A stretch of DNA of 64,000 nt from Alloscardovia criceti DSM 17774 (lineage in GTDB: Bacteria > Actinomycetota > Actinomycetes > Actinomycetales > Bifidobacteriaceae). Shown here in pieces: positions 1 through 9,189 of the stretch. Each line of letters opens with the position of its first letter. Position 1 is the stretch's first letter. The position numbers and the translations under genes were made by a program. The notes below the pieces were generated by a model. The model searched no databases. It was not told where the DNA came from and saw only the letters and a program-made list of their open reading frames with translations. Where the stretch lies: contig NZ_AQXR01000011.1 in NCBI RefSeq assembly GCF_000376885.1, positions 186,001 to 250,000 on the forward strand. The letters are read 5' to 3'.

Positions 1-770
1 TACTGATTTGCATTATTCCGGTTGTGTACATCATAATCGGCGGATTTAGAACGAATTCACAGATTACGCGCGATCCTGCGGGTTTGCCGAATCCATGGAA
101 TTTTGAGAACTACAAAACCGTTTTTACCTCCAATATTTTCTGGTCGGAACTGGTGAATTCGTTGATTGTCAGCGTTGCCACCATGGTAGGCATCGTAGTG
201 CTCAGCCTTATGGTCAGCTTTGTGCTTGCGCGCTATGAGTTCAAGTCCCGAAATCTCATGTATTCACTGTTTGCGGCGGGCATGATGTTCCCTATTACCG
301 TTGCAATCACGCCTTTGTACTTGCTGTTGAAGAATTTGCACTTAGTAAATTCTCACTTGGGCATTATTCTTCCGCAAATCGCCTTTGGCCTTCCGCAGGC
401 CATCATCATTCTTGTACCGTTCCTTCAATCTATTCCAAAATCTTTGGAAGAAGCGGCGCTGATCGATGGTACCTCACGACTGGGCTTCTTCTTTAGAATG
501 GTTTTGCCGTTGAGCTGGCCAGGCGTGGCAACCGTGGGCATTCTTGCCTTTGTCGCTAGCTGGAATGCGTATATGCTTCCGCTGTTCCTGCTCAATGATT
601 CGAGCAAGTATACGCTGCCATTAGGCGTGCAAATGTTTAGTTCCCAGCATTCGGTGGATACTGCACAAGTGCTTGCTTTCACCGCTTTGAGTATGATTCC
701 GGCTTTGATTTGCTTCACCATATTCCAAAAGAAGATTGTGGGTGGTCTTGCTGGAGCGGTCAAGGGTTAA
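1..770 (+). CDS. Sugar ABC transporter permease (MalG-type), 5' end missing
   Basis: Inner-membrane permease of a CUT1-type carbohydrate importer. The frame is open to the window edge (first full codon at position 3), so the true start lies upstream and only about 256 residues are visible. The visible part begins inside the first membrane helix and carries further hydrophobic segments. The EAA loop that contacts the ATPase is seen as EEAALIDGTSRLGFF at roughly residues 141-155 from the GTG at 24. The chain ends with the usual short basic tail. The other permease and the binding protein are presumably just upstream. The GH43 xylosidase 116 bp downstream suggests import of xylo- or arabino-oligosaccharides, but the substrate is an inference. 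Confidence 0.9.
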   Translation, partial: LICIIPVVYIIIGGFRTNSQITRDPAGLPNPWNFENYKTVFTSNIFWSELVNSLIVSVATMVGIVVLSLMVSFVLARYEFKSRNLMYSLFAAGMMFPITVAITPLYLLLKNLHLVNSHLGIILPQIAFGLPQAIIILVPFLQSIPKSLEEAALIDGTSRLGFFFRMVLPLSWPGVATVGILAFVASWNAYMLPLFLLNDSSKYTLPLGVQMFSSQHSVDTAQVLAFTALSMIPALICFTIFQKKIVGGLAGAVKG

Positions 771-800
771 TCAGCAAAATCACGTACTATACACAACTTT

Positions 801-834
801 CGGAAGGCTCAACTTCTCCCCCACGAGCCTTCCG
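801..834 (+). terminator. Stem-loop after the sugar permease
   Basis: A perfect 10-bp inverted repeat (CGGAAGGCTC / GAGCCTTCCG) with a 14-nt loop lies 30 bp after the permease stop. No T-run follows, so it may be a 3' end stabiliser rather than an efficient intrinsic terminator. Confidence 0.5.
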
Positions 835-886
835 ACCATCTACCTACGTTTAGCTATGCTGCTGACGTTGTTCGCAGGAGAATGAT

Positions 887-2524
887 ATGAAGATTGTCAA
901 TCCAGTTCTTCCAGGTTTCAATGCAGACCCTTCGATTATCCGAGTAGGGCAGACCTACTATATTGCAAACTCTACTTTTGAATGGTTCCCAGGCGTACGC
1001 CTTCACGAATCTCAAGATCTCGTGCACTGGAATCTGTTGCCAAGCCCGATTAATCGGACCTCGCAGATTGATATGCGCGGCGTGCCTTCATCGGGCGGCG
1101 TGTGGGCTCCAGATTTGAGCTACGCGGATGGCAAGTTTTGGCTGATTTACTCCAATATTGTTATGGTCAACGGTGCTTTTAAGGATGGCACGAATTATCT
1201 GATTACAGCAGAGGATATCCGCGGACCTTGGTCAGAGCCAATTCAGCTGAATAATACAGGCTTCGATCCTTCACTTTTCCATGATGACGATGGGCGTAAA
1301 TACCTTGTACAGCAAACGTGGGATTTTAGAGAGTATCGCCATGCTTTTGACGGCATTACACTCACCGAGTTTGATACCTCTACGATGACGCTGAAGCCGG
1401 AAACGGCTCGCACCATTTGGAATGGTACCGAGGCGAAACTAGTAGAAGGACCGCACTTGTATAAGCGCAACGGTTACTACTATTTGTTTGCGGCTGAGGG
1501 CGGTACCGTGTATACGCATCGCGAATCGGTGGCGCGTTCCACGAGCCTAGATGAACTTAGTTTCGAGTCCATGCCAAGCAATCCCTTTATCAGCAATTTC
1601 GATACGCCAGAATCCTATTTGCAAAAGCAGGGACATGGAGCTTTAGTGGATACGCCATCGGGGCAGTGGTATTACGCCTCCTTGTGTGGCCGACCTTGGC
1701 ATCACGATATAGAACCGGCATATGATCCACGCGGTTGGTGCACCTTGGGGCGCGAAACCTCCATCCAGCAAGTGGAATGGGATGAGGATGGCTGGCCATA
1801 CATTGTGGGTGGTCATGGAGGGTTAACTGAGGTGGATGCTCCGGTGGATGCTATCGAAACAGTAGCGCCTGAAAACCATAATCAGCACGATGAGTTCGAA
1901 AGCAATTGTCTCGATATCAATTGGAATACTTTGCGTGTGCCTTTTACAGAGGCTATGGGCGAAGTGGGCAATGGGCGCTTGGTACTCACCGGTCAAGGCT
2001 CATTGCGCAATCTCTTTGATCTTTCGCTCATCGCAAGGCGCTGGCAAGCCTTCAATTTCGATGCCCAAGTACGTGTAAAATTCGACCCACACACCTACCG
2101 TGCAATGGCAGGACTTACGCAGTATTACAACGATTTATGCTGGTCGTGGGTGTACATCACATGGGATGAGAAGCGTAAAAAGAGAGTTATCGAAGTCGCA
2201 CAAAATGATTTCGACAATTACACGAGTTTCCTCCAAGACAAAGCCATTGTCATCCCTGATGGGGTAGAAGAGGTGTGGCTCAAATCCAAGGTACGCACGC
2301 AGTATTACACCTACGAGTATTCGTTTGATGGCGAGCAATGGCACGAAATTCCAGTGAAGCTGGATGCGAAAATACTGTCCGATGATTATGTCAACCAACG
2401 CTATGGCGGATTCTTTACAGGTGCCTTTGTGGGCTTGGCTTGCGTGGATGTCTCCGGATACGGTCAGCAGGCAGAATTCAGAAGCTTCGACTACACCGAG
2501 CTTGATGAAATAGTGCTGGATTAA
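887..2524 (+). CDS. GH43 family beta-xylosidase / alpha-L-arabinofuranosidase
   Basis: Glycoside hydrolase family 43 enzyme of 545 residues with no signal peptide, so a cytoplasmic enzyme acting on imported oligosaccharides. The five-bladed propeller occupies about residues 1-310. Expected catalytic residues are visible: base D14 in NPVLPGFNADPS, the pKa-modulating D127 in GFDPSLF and the general acid E188 in VEGPHLY. A C-terminal beta-sandwich (about 335-540) is the XynB-type accessory domain of this subgroup. The start has an upstream GGAG (ttcgcaggagaatgatATG). It follows an ABC importer permease, supporting joint uptake and hydrolysis of xylo-oligosaccharides. Beta-xylosidase is the best guess; arabinofuranosidase activity cannot be excluded. 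Confidence 0.9.
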   Translation: MKIVNPVLPGFNADPSIIRVGQTYYIANSTFEWFPGVRLHESQDLVHWNLLPSPINRTSQIDMRGVPSSGGVWAPDLSYADGKFWLIYSNIVMVNGAFKDGTNYLITAEDIRGPWSEPIQLNNTGFDPSLFHDDDGRKYLVQQTWDFREYRHAFDGITLTEFDTSTMTLKPETARTIWNGTEAKLVEGPHLYKRNGYYYLFAAEGGTVYTHRESVARSTSLDELSFESMPSNPFISNFDTPESYLQKQGHGALVDTPSGQWYYASLCGRPWHHDIEPAYDPRGWCTLGRETSIQQVEWDEDGWPYIVGGHGGLTEVDAPVDAIETVAPENHNQHDEFESNCLDINWNTLRVPFTEAMGEVGNGRLVLTGQGSLRNLFDLSLIARRWQAFNFDAQVRVKFDPHTYRAMAGLTQYYNDLCWSWVYITWDEKRKKRVIEVAQNDFDNYTSFLQDKAIVIPDGVEEVWLKSKVRTQYYTYEYSFDGEQWHEIPVKLDAKILSDDYVNQRYGGFFTGAFVGLACVDVSGYGQQAEFRSFDYTELDEIVLD

Positions 2525-2595
2525 GTAGTGTTTGACTAAATGATGCTTGTCTAAATTGAGCTCGACTTGCTAGCAAGAACCTCTCGTACACCCCT

Positions 2596-2627
2596 GGCAC
2601 GGAAGACTACACTCTTCCGTGCCTTTT
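2596..2627 (+). terminator. Intrinsic terminator after GH43 gene
   Basis: An 11-bp perfect stem (GGCACGGAAGA / TCTTCCGTGCC) with a 6-nt loop is followed by TTTT. Confidence 0.85.
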
Positions 2628-2640
2628 ACTTGCAGAACGC

Positions 2641-2646
2641 TAAAGT
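2641..2646 (+). promoter_or_regulatory. -10 hexamer of a probably leaderless transcript
   Basis: TAAAGT ends exactly 6 nt before the ATG at 2653, which places the transcription start at the A of the start codon. A GGAG overlaps the gap but is too close to the ATG for a good ribosome site. Confidence 0.45.
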
Positions 2647-2652
2647 GGAGTT

Positions 2653-3990
2653 ATGACTGAAATTGCACATTATTATGTACCGGGTCTAAGCGTTGAAGAT
2701 CATAGCATCGACGTTCCTCTCGTATGGAATTGGGCGGATGGACAGCAGCGCTGGGAAGATGACAGTTTCGATGGCGAAAAACTGCATCTGTTTTATCGCG
2801 TCGTCACGTCTGCGGAAAATGCGAAGCGTGACCTTCCACTCCTCTTATATTTACAAGGCGGACCAGGCGGCATGGGTCCTCGTCCGATGAGCCTAGAATC
2901 CATTCCATGGATAGCTGAGGCTGCAAAGCACTTTAGAATTGTGCTGTTTGATCAGCGTGGGACCGGTCGTTCTTCGCGTATTGATTCTTCTGTAATCCGC
3001 CGTCGAGGTCAATCTGCGCGCGAAACCGCGGATTTCTTGAAGCATTTCCTCGCCGACTCCATTATTCGCGATTGCGAATTCTTACGTCTACAGGCGTTCA
3101 GTGGAGCGAAATGGGCTACATTAGGCCAGAGTTACGGCGGATTCTTAACGATGACCTACCTGTCACTTTTTCCACAGGCTATCCACGCTTCATTTGTGAC
3201 GGGTGGCATCCCGCATATTCCTATGAATCCGCGGGAAGTTTACGAACACACGGTGCCGCGCATGGCACGCAAAACCCGGCAATATTATGCGCGCTATCCA
3301 CAAGATGAGCAGCGCGTTGCGCATATTGCCGATATCTTAAGCTCAGGCGAAATCCAGCTACCCAATGGAGATCCTGCTAGCGTGCGCAGACTGCAAATGC
3401 TGGGCGGAGATTTCGGTATGAAACCAAGCTTTGAACGCATGCATTGGACCGTGGATACGGCTCTCAATGACGGTGCGCTCGCGGACGGATTCCTCATGGA
3501 ATTATTTAGACGCACCACCTCTTACGGCAGTGAGTTGTACTGGGTTTTGCAGGAATTCATCTATGCAAACGAAGATACGGAGCCTATTAATTGGGCTGCA
3601 AACCAAGTGTTGCGCACTACGCCTGAATTCGATGAATCCGCGCGACCTGTCATGCTCATTGGCGAGGCTGCGCTGCCTGAAATTTTCGCAGAAGACAGCG
3701 CGCTTAAGGTCTTTAAGCCGGCCATGGATCTGCTCATGCAAGACACACATTGGGGCAAGATCTATGATGTGGACCAGCTGAAGCGCAATGACATTCCACT
3801 GCATGCGGCCGTGTACTTTGACGACATGTATGTGGATTCTTCTTTGCAATTAGACACCTTGTCCCGCATCGGCAATGCTCAGGCGTGGGTGACGAATGAG
3901 TTCGAGCATGATGGCGTGCGCAGTGGCGATGTTTTTGCTCATCTGTATGAGGAGGCGCTCAGCTTGGGTCATTTAGAAGGCTTATACTAA
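2653..3990 (+). CDS. Proline iminopeptidase-like alpha/beta hydrolase (family S33)
   Basis: Serine aminopeptidase of the S33 family, 445 residues, cytoplasmic, expected to release N-terminal proline from peptides. The oxyanion-hole motif QGGPGG is at residues 68-73, the FDQRGTGRS motif at about 99-107 and the nucleophile elbow GQSYGG with catalytic Ser160. The triad His is likely that in EFEHDGVRSGD near the C-terminus. Length fits the longer actinobacterial members with a helical cap. It is a single gene between a terminator and proC. The start fits a leaderless mRNA. Prolyl specificity is a family inference. Confidence 0.85.
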   Translation: MTEIAHYYVPGLSVEDHSIDVPLVWNWADGQQRWEDDSFDGEKLHLFYRVVTSAENAKRDLPLLLYLQGGPGGMGPRPMSLESIPWIAEAAKHFRIVLFDQRGTGRSSRIDSSVIRRRGQSARETADFLKHFLADSIIRDCEFLRLQAFSGAKWATLGQSYGGFLTMTYLSLFPQAIHASFVTGGIPHIPMNPREVYEHTVPRMARKTRQYYARYPQDEQRVAHIADILSSGEIQLPNGDPASVRRLQMLGGDFGMKPSFERMHWTVDTALNDGALADGFLMELFRRTTSYGSELYWVLQEFIYANEDTEPINWAANQVLRTTPEFDESARPVMLIGEAALPEIFAEDSALKVFKPAMDLLMQDTHWGKIYDVDQLKRNDIPLHAAVYFDDMYVDSSLQLDTLSRIGNAQAWVTNEFEHDGVRSGDVFAHLYEEALSLGHLEGLY

Positions 3991-4034
3991 TGCACAATTT
4001 TTGCGCGAAAAGCTAAGAAATTAAAGGACAATAT

Positions 4035-4826
4035 ATGAGAACTATAGGTTTTATTGGTTTTGGAAATATGGCCACCGCAATCGTGGATGGTTGGCGTCAC
4101 GCAGGCGTTGCACAGGATGACAAAATCGTGGCCAGTGCAGCCCATTACGATTCGTTAGTAGAAAAGGCGCAATTACGTGGGGTAGAGGCGCTGCATTCGT
4201 CTGAAGAAGTGGTTAAGCTTTCCAACATTATTATCGTTGCTGTGAAGCCGTATCAAATTGAGTCCATTTTCTCTGAGTTTGTCGATTCTATTGACTGGTC
4301 GGATAAGCTCGTTATTTCTCTTGCGGCAGGAAAGCTGAACGCCTTCTGGGATGAGCTTTTGCCAGAAAATTCTCATCATATTTCTACCATTCCTAATACG
4401 CCTATTGCCGTTGCACAGGGCATCGTGGTGGCGGAGTCCACGCATTCGTTAAATAATGCGCAGGTCGAAGAATTTAGTGGTCTATTCAACCCTATCGCCA
4501 CCGTGGAATTCGTGGATTCGGATCATCTGTCCGTGGCTGGAACGCTTGCGGGATGTGGCCCTGCTTATGCAGCCATGTTTATGGAGGCCTTAGCGGATGC
4601 CGGCGTGAAGTATGGGCTTACCCGCCCAACTGCGTATCGTCTGGCGGCAGCCATGATTCAGGGTACGGGCGCATTGCAGCTTGAAACAGGTCTTGCTCCG
4701 GCTCAGATGAAGGATGCCGTTTCTTCTCCTGGTGGCACCACCATTCGTGGCGTGGCTGCACTGGAGCAAACAGGCTTCCGTGGTAGCGTTATTAGTGCAA
4801 TTGATGCAGTTGAGGGCTCTCGCTAG
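4035..4826 (+). CDS. proC: Pyrroline-5-carboxylate reductase
   Basis: Last step of proline synthesis: NAD(P)H-dependent reduction of pyrroline-5-carboxylate. The 263-residue length is normal. The N-terminal Rossmann fold shows GFIGFGNMA (residues 5-13), followed by the VAVKPYQ segment. The C-terminal dimerisation domain has the family signature around AMKDAVSSPGGTTIRGVAALE (near residues 225-246; 'AQMKDAVSSPGGTT' is visible). AAAGGA precedes the ATG at good spacing. The gene sits 11 bp before ychF, so the two are probably cotranscribed. A proline-releasing peptidase gene lies just upstream, a loose proline theme. Confidence 0.95.
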   Translation: MRTIGFIGFGNMATAIVDGWRHAGVAQDDKIVASAAHYDSLVEKAQLRGVEALHSSEEVVKLSNIIIVAVKPYQIESIFSEFVDSIDWSDKLVISLAAGKLNAFWDELLPENSHHISTIPNTPIAVAQGIVVAESTHSLNNAQVEEFSGLFNPIATVEFVDSDHLSVAGTLAGCGPAYAAMFMEALADAGVKYGLTRPTAYRLAAAMIQGTGALQLETGLAPAQMKDAVSSPGGTTIRGVAALEQTGFRGSVISAIDAVEGSR

Positions 4827-4837
4827 GATTACAGATT

Positions 4838-5923
4838 ATGGCATTGACTATTGGTATTGTTGGCTTACCAAACGTAGGTAAGTCCACACTTTTTAACGCA
4901 TTGACTCGAAACAATGTGCTCGCAGAAAACTATCCCTTCGCAACTATCGAACCAAACACAGGTATCGTTCCACTTCCAGATAAGCGTTTGGCGGCTCTTG
5001 CGCCTATCGTAAATACGACCAAACTTGTGCCGGCAACCGTCACTTTCGTGGATATTGCTGGAATTGTCAAGGGTGCTTCTCAGGGTGAAGGCTTGGGCAA
5101 TCAGTTCTTGGCAAATATCCGCGAGGCGGATGCAATTTGCGAGGTCACCCGCGTATTTAGCGATGACGACATCGTGCACGTGAACGGTAAAGTCGATCCA
5201 ACGGACGATATCGAAACCATCAATACCGAGTTGATTCTTGCCGATTTACAGACCATCGAAAACGCAATTCCACGTTTGGAAAAGGATTTGCGCGGCAAGA
5301 AGATTAAGCCAGAGTACTTGGATGAGGTGAAGAAGGCTCAGGCGGTTCTTGAGGAGGGCTTGACGATTGATCAGGCGTCTAAGGCTGGTCGTGTGGATCC
5401 GGCTGAGATTCGCGAACTCCAGCTGCTTACTGCTAAGCCTTTTATTTATGTGTTTAACATGGATGATGCTGAGCTGACCGATGATGCGTTGAAAGCAAAA
5501 CTTACCGATATGGTGGCTCCTGCCCAGGCCATCTTCCTCAATGCACAGTTCGAATCCGATTTGACCGAGCTGGACGAGGAAGATGCGCGTGAAATGCTGA
5601 CAGAGGCAGGACTCGAAGAGTCTGGTTTGGATCAGCTAGCACGTGTAGGCTTTGATACCTTGGGCTTGCAGACCTATCTCACGGCTGGTGAGAAGGAAGT
5701 GCGCGCATGGACCATCCACAAGGGTTGGACAGCTCCACAGGCTGCAGGCGTTATTCACTCTGACTTTGAACGCGGCTTTATTAAGGCTGAAATTGTTTCC
5801 TTCGATGACCTCGTTGAGGCAGGATCCTATGCCAAGGTGAAGGAAGAAGGTAAGCTTCGCCTTGAGGGCAAGGACTACGTGATGCAGGATGGCGACGTGG
5901 TCGAGTTTAAGTTCAATGTGTAG
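4838..5923 (+). CDS. ychF: Redox-regulated ATPase/GTPase YchF (Obg family)
   Basis: Universally conserved Obg-family P-loop protein of 361 residues that preferentially hydrolyses ATP and associates with ribosomes in other bacteria. The G1 motif GLPNVGKST is at residues 9-17, G3 is DIAGIVKGAS, and the ATP-specifying NMDD variant of G4 is seen in VFNMDDAEL. A C-terminal TGS-like domain ends in QDGDVVEFKFNV. The gene follows proC with an 11-bp gap and is closed by a terminator. Confidence 0.95.
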   Translation: MALTIGIVGLPNVGKSTLFNALTRNNVLAENYPFATIEPNTGIVPLPDKRLAALAPIVNTTKLVPATVTFVDIAGIVKGASQGEGLGNQFLANIREADAICEVTRVFSDDDIVHVNGKVDPTDDIETINTELILADLQTIENAIPRLEKDLRGKKIKPEYLDEVKKAQAVLEEGLTIDQASKAGRVDPAEIRELQLLTAKPFIYVFNMDDAELTDDALKAKLTDMVAPAQAIFLNAQFESDLTELDEEDAREMLTEAGLEESGLDQLARVGFDTLGLQTYLTAGEKEVRAWTIHKGWTAPQAAGVIHSDFERGFIKAEIVSFDDLVEAGSYAKVKEEGKLRLEGKDYVMQDGDVVEFKFNV

Positions 5924-5950
5924 GATTTACTCAAGAGCTTAAACCATATG

Positions 5951-5991
5951 AAAGATGGCTTGCTGGCAGATGCTGGCAGGCCATCTTTGTT
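5951..5991 (+). terminator. Terminator after ychF
   Basis: The outer stem AAAGATGGC / GCCATCTTT encloses a 20-nt loop that contains a tandem TGCTGGCAGA-type repeat. A short T-containing tail (TTTGTTCT) follows. Confidence 0.7.
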
Positions 5992-6010
5992 CTAGTGATG
6001 TACTAATCCG

Positions 6011-6026
6011 TGTGAGAAAACTCATA
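6011..6026 (+). promoter_or_regulatory. Weak CRP/GlxR-like site before the CAP protein gene
   Basis: TGTGA-N6-TCATA differs by one base from the CRP-type TGTGA-N6-TCACA palindrome. It overlaps a larger inverted repeat (AGAAAACTC 6015-6023 / GAGTTTTCT 6044-6052), so it could equally be part of a hairpin or another operator. Confidence 0.3.
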
Positions 6027-6101
6027 TTTGCTGTACATTTAAGGAGTTTTCTGGAGGATATTTGTGCTTTTCATCAATTCTTCACCTAAAATGATTTATG
6101 T

Positions 6102-8939
6102 ATGACCAAACACGCTCGCCGTGCACGTCTTTCTAAGAAAGGGAAGAGGATGACCATACGGAGTATGAGAAGAAGGCTCGTTGCATTTATTTCCGCATTA
6201 ATGCTTATTGCAGGTACTGTTTTTACAGTGTCTGGTTTCGCATTTGCAGATGATTCTTCCGCAACGTCTGATAGCAATGTTGAACTTGCATTAAATTATA
6301 TAAAGCAACTGAATGACGAAGTTCGTGGTGTTCAGCGCGATGCTTTGACGGAGCAGCAGATTGCGGATGCCAACGGTTATCAAGTTGCAAACATTCAGGT
6401 AGGTACTGGAACTGGCAAGGTTCTTGATCCTCTCCAGGTCAATTCCGATTTGATGAAGTGGGCTCAGACACGAGCGGATGAGCTTGCTGGATTAGGCCGA
6501 TTGGATGCTCACGCTAATATGTTCAATGGCGTGCCTGACTGGGCGTATATGTTGAATAGCAAGGGTGAAAAAATCTCAAATATGTTCCAAAATACAGGTT
6601 ATAAGGGCGGAACATATATCTTTGGGCCAGAGAACTTAGCTAATGCATCAGCAAAGAGCGCGTTCGATCCAGTTATGAGTTGGTATAGAGAGCTCAAAAC
6701 GGGAGAACAAGGCTATGGTCATTACCTTGCAGAAATCTCTCAATTTGCAAATGTTGCTGGTTTTGGTGTTGCGCAAGATTCCAAAGGTGCATATTACGGG
6801 GTACTTGAACTCGCCTACGACGATGGTAGCGACGGCCACGGCACCACCCAAACAGTGGATGATGCACTCGCAGCTCTCAAGAATGATTCACCAATCTCCA
6901 GCGTGGCATCACCTGATGCAGTTTCCGTCTCTGCGGGCGAAGATCCAACCAGCAAGCTTCCTTCTACTGTGAGCGCAACCTTGGAAGACGGCACTACCAA
7001 AGACGTAGCTGTTTCATGGGCTAGCGTAAAGGCAGAGGACTATAACAAGGCAAACTCTTCGTTCACAGTTCATGGAACGATCTCCGGCTATGATGCTGGC
7101 GTAGACATCACCGTGAACGTAGGTGCTGCCACTGCCAAGTCCGCCGCAAATCCAACAACACCTGTTTCTACTCTTGAGGGCACAGCTCCAGATTTGAGCG
7201 ACATCAAGTCCACCGTGACATGGTCTGATGGCACAACTTCAGAAGAACCAATCACCTGGAGCATGCCAGAAGCCAGCGAATTCAAGACCCCAGGGCCAGT
7301 TCCTGTAAAGGGAACCGTAACCGTTGACGGACAGCCCTTCGAAGTTTCTATCAATGTATCAATCACAGCCCGTGCTATCACCTCTGTGACATTGTCTGGC
7401 AATGAAGTAACGGTAGAGTCTGGCGCAAATCCACAGTCTGAATTGGATAAGATTACTGCTGAGGCAACTTGGAATGACGGCACGACTTCTACTGAGAAGA
7501 TTACATGGGCTCCTGTAAGCGCAGCAGACTACTCCAGCCGTACCGCTAAGGATGTGTCTGTGCAGGGCACCATTGCCGGTTATGCGCAGAATATTACCGC
7601 TACCGTGCATGTTAAGGCTGCAAGCATTACGAAGGTCCACGATACTGAGGCCATCACCGTACCAGTGCGTAGCAAGGTAACTCTGCCAGAAACTGTACTC
7701 GTGGACTACTCCAACGGTGAGAGCAAGGTTTCTGCTCCAGTGACATGGAGCGGCGATGTGGATGCAAACACGATCGGCGATTACACGTTGACAGGTACAG
7801 TTGAAGGCACAGATTTGACAACCATTCTGACCGTACATGTGGTCGAAGCCACAATCACTTCCGTGAGCAATCCTGCCGGCGTAACCGCAAAGTCCGGCGA
7901 TACAGAAGCTGATTTGACCTTGCCAGAAAAGGTAACCGCCACACTGTCTAACAGTGAAACGGCTCAGGTTCCCGTAGCTTGGGATACGCTGACAGATGCG
8001 CAGAAGGCTACCCTCAAGTCACGCCAGGGCGGCACCATCACTCTCAACGGTACCGTCTCCGGCACAGACCAGAAGCCAGTCCTCACCATTACAGTAGCTG
8101 CTGCCACTGCCACATCCGTTGTCTTGAATGAGAACGGCGATACAGCAGTTTCCGTGAAAACTAAAAATGGCACAGCTCCTGAGCTTCCAAAGACCGCATA
8201 TGTGACGTGGTCCAACGGTGAGGCCACCGAGGAAGAAATTACTTGGGGCGATATCACGAAGGATGATTATTCCAAGATTGAAGGTGGTAGCTTCGAAGTA
8301 TTGGGCACTGTGGCAGCTCTTCCAAATACGCAGCTAAAGGCAACTGTGTCGTACGATGCGGCAGAGCCTGTGGAAGTGCTCAATCCTAGCATCCACATCA
8401 CGGTTACCGTTGGTCAAACACCTGAGCTTCCAAACACGGTAACTGTAAAGTGGAGTAATGGTGTAGAGACCGAAGAAAACGTGCAGTGGGCTTCTTACGA
8501 CAAGACCTTGCTTGATAAGCCAGGTAAGTTCACCGTTTCCGGCATCGTTACCGTCGTCAAGCCAAAAACAGTGGCAAAGTCTCAGCCAGTCGTGCGCATG
8601 GCGCGTTTGTTCCGTGTAGCAGCCGCTGCTAATGAGGAAAACAATGAAGAGAGCACCGGAGACAATACTACTGAAGCACACACCTACCTTGTCAGTGCAG
8701 AGATCACAGTAAATGCAGCTCCAGCTCCTGCTGAGCCACAAACTCCAAAACCCGCAGAAGCTGACGATGACACCAAGGGTGGCGAAACCCTCGTCAGCAC
8801 TTCTGGTGACGGCAAGCAGGTATCTTCCGAGCTTGCTCGCACAGGCGCAGCAACCGTAGGTGTGGCAGTTGCGGCAGCAACTCTCCTGTATCTTGGCGCT
8901 GCATTTTTCCTTACATCGCGTAAGAAGCAGGAAGAATAA
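6102..8939 (+). CDS. Sortase-anchored surface protein: CAP domain plus seven Ig-like repeats
   Basis: Secreted, wall-attached protein of 945 residues. A strongly basic N-terminus and a hydrophobic stretch ending in SGFAFADD form a signal peptide (about 1-50). A CAP/SCP-like domain follows (about 60-255; LMKWAQTRADEL, HANMF and the GPENLA motif). From about residue 265 to 830 come seven Big_4-type Ig-like repeats of about 80 residues, each with a 'V.W.(N/D)G....(P/V).W' core. A Glu/Pro-rich linker ends in LARTG (911-915), a hydrophobic helix and an RKKQEE tail, which is a class E-type LAxTG sorting signal. Start uncertain: ATG 6102 lies 9 nt after a TAAAAT -10 (leaderless), while ATG 6150 has an SD-like AAGGGAAGAGG. 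Function is probably adhesion or wall interaction. Confidence 0.85.
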   Translation: MTKHARRARLSKKGKRMTIRSMRRRLVAFISALMLIAGTVFTVSGFAFADDSSATSDSNVELALNYIKQLNDEVRGVQRDALTEQQIADANGYQVANIQVGTGTGKVLDPLQVNSDLMKWAQTRADELAGLGRLDAHANMFNGVPDWAYMLNSKGEKISNMFQNTGYKGGTYIFGPENLANASAKSAFDPVMSWYRELKTGEQGYGHYLAEISQFANVAGFGVAQDSKGAYYGVLELAYDDGSDGHGTTQTVDDALAALKNDSPISSVASPDAVSVSAGEDPTSKLPSTVSATLEDGTTKDVAVSWASVKAEDYNKANSSFTVHGTISGYDAGVDITVNVGAATAKSAANPTTPVSTLEGTAPDLSDIKSTVTWSDGTTSEEPITWSMPEASEFKTPGPVPVKGTVTVDGQPFEVSINVSITARAITSVTLSGNEVTVESGANPQSELDKITAEATWNDGTTSTEKITWAPVSAADYSSRTAKDVSVQGTIAGYAQNITATVHVKAASITKVHDTEAITVPVRSKVTLPETVLVDYSNGESKVSAPVTWSGDVDANTIGDYTLTGTVEGTDLTTILTVHVVEATITSVSNPAGVTAKSGDTEADLTLPEKVTATLSNSETAQVPVAWDTLTDAQKATLKSRQGGTITLNGTVSGTDQKPVLTITVAAATATSVVLNENGDTAVSVKTKNGTAPELPKTAYVTWSNGEATEEEITWGDITKDDYSKIEGGSFEVLGTVAALPNTQLKATVSYDAAEPVEVLNPSIHITVTVGQTPELPNTVTVKWSNGVETEENVQWASYDKTLLDKPGKFTVSGIVTVVKPKTVAKSQPVVRMARLFRVAAAANEENNEESTGDNTTEAHTYLVSAEITVNAAPAPAEPQTPKPAEADDDTKGGETLVSTSGDGKQVSSELARTGAATVGVAVAAATLLYLGAAFFLTSRKKQEE

Positions 8940-9025
8940 ATAAATAAACCACGGGTAAGAAGTCAGGCTGAAAAACCAGTGCTCACTAAGCCGTTGTACA
9001 AGCGCTGTATAAGCTCTGATGAATG

Positions 9026-9091
9026 AAACTGCTCCATGGTGACGGACTATGACCAAAGTTCCTTCACGATGGAGCAGTTTTCTATTTTTAT
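9026..9091 (+). terminator. Long stem terminator after the surface protein gene
   Basis: A 20-nt arm starting AAACTGCTCCAT (9026) pairs with an arm ending ATGGAGCAGTTT (9080) with two mismatches. TCTATTTTTAT follows. Confidence 0.8.
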
Positions 9092-9148
9092 CTGATGCTT
9101 GTCGTTGTTTCCGTGATGAGGAATCGCACCCACATTGAGATTTCCAGC

Positions 9149-9189
9149 GAAATTCTCGTGAAAATTCCTCTCGAAACTCACGAAATTTC
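9149..9189. promoter_or_regulatory. Imperfect inverted repeat upstream of the pullulanase gene
   Basis: GAAATTCTCGTGA (9149-9161) and TCACGAAATTTC (9178-9189) are reverse complements except for one extra base. The position, about 130 bp before the start codon and upstream of candidate -10 elements, suits an operator. The binding protein is unknown. Confidence 0.35.
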
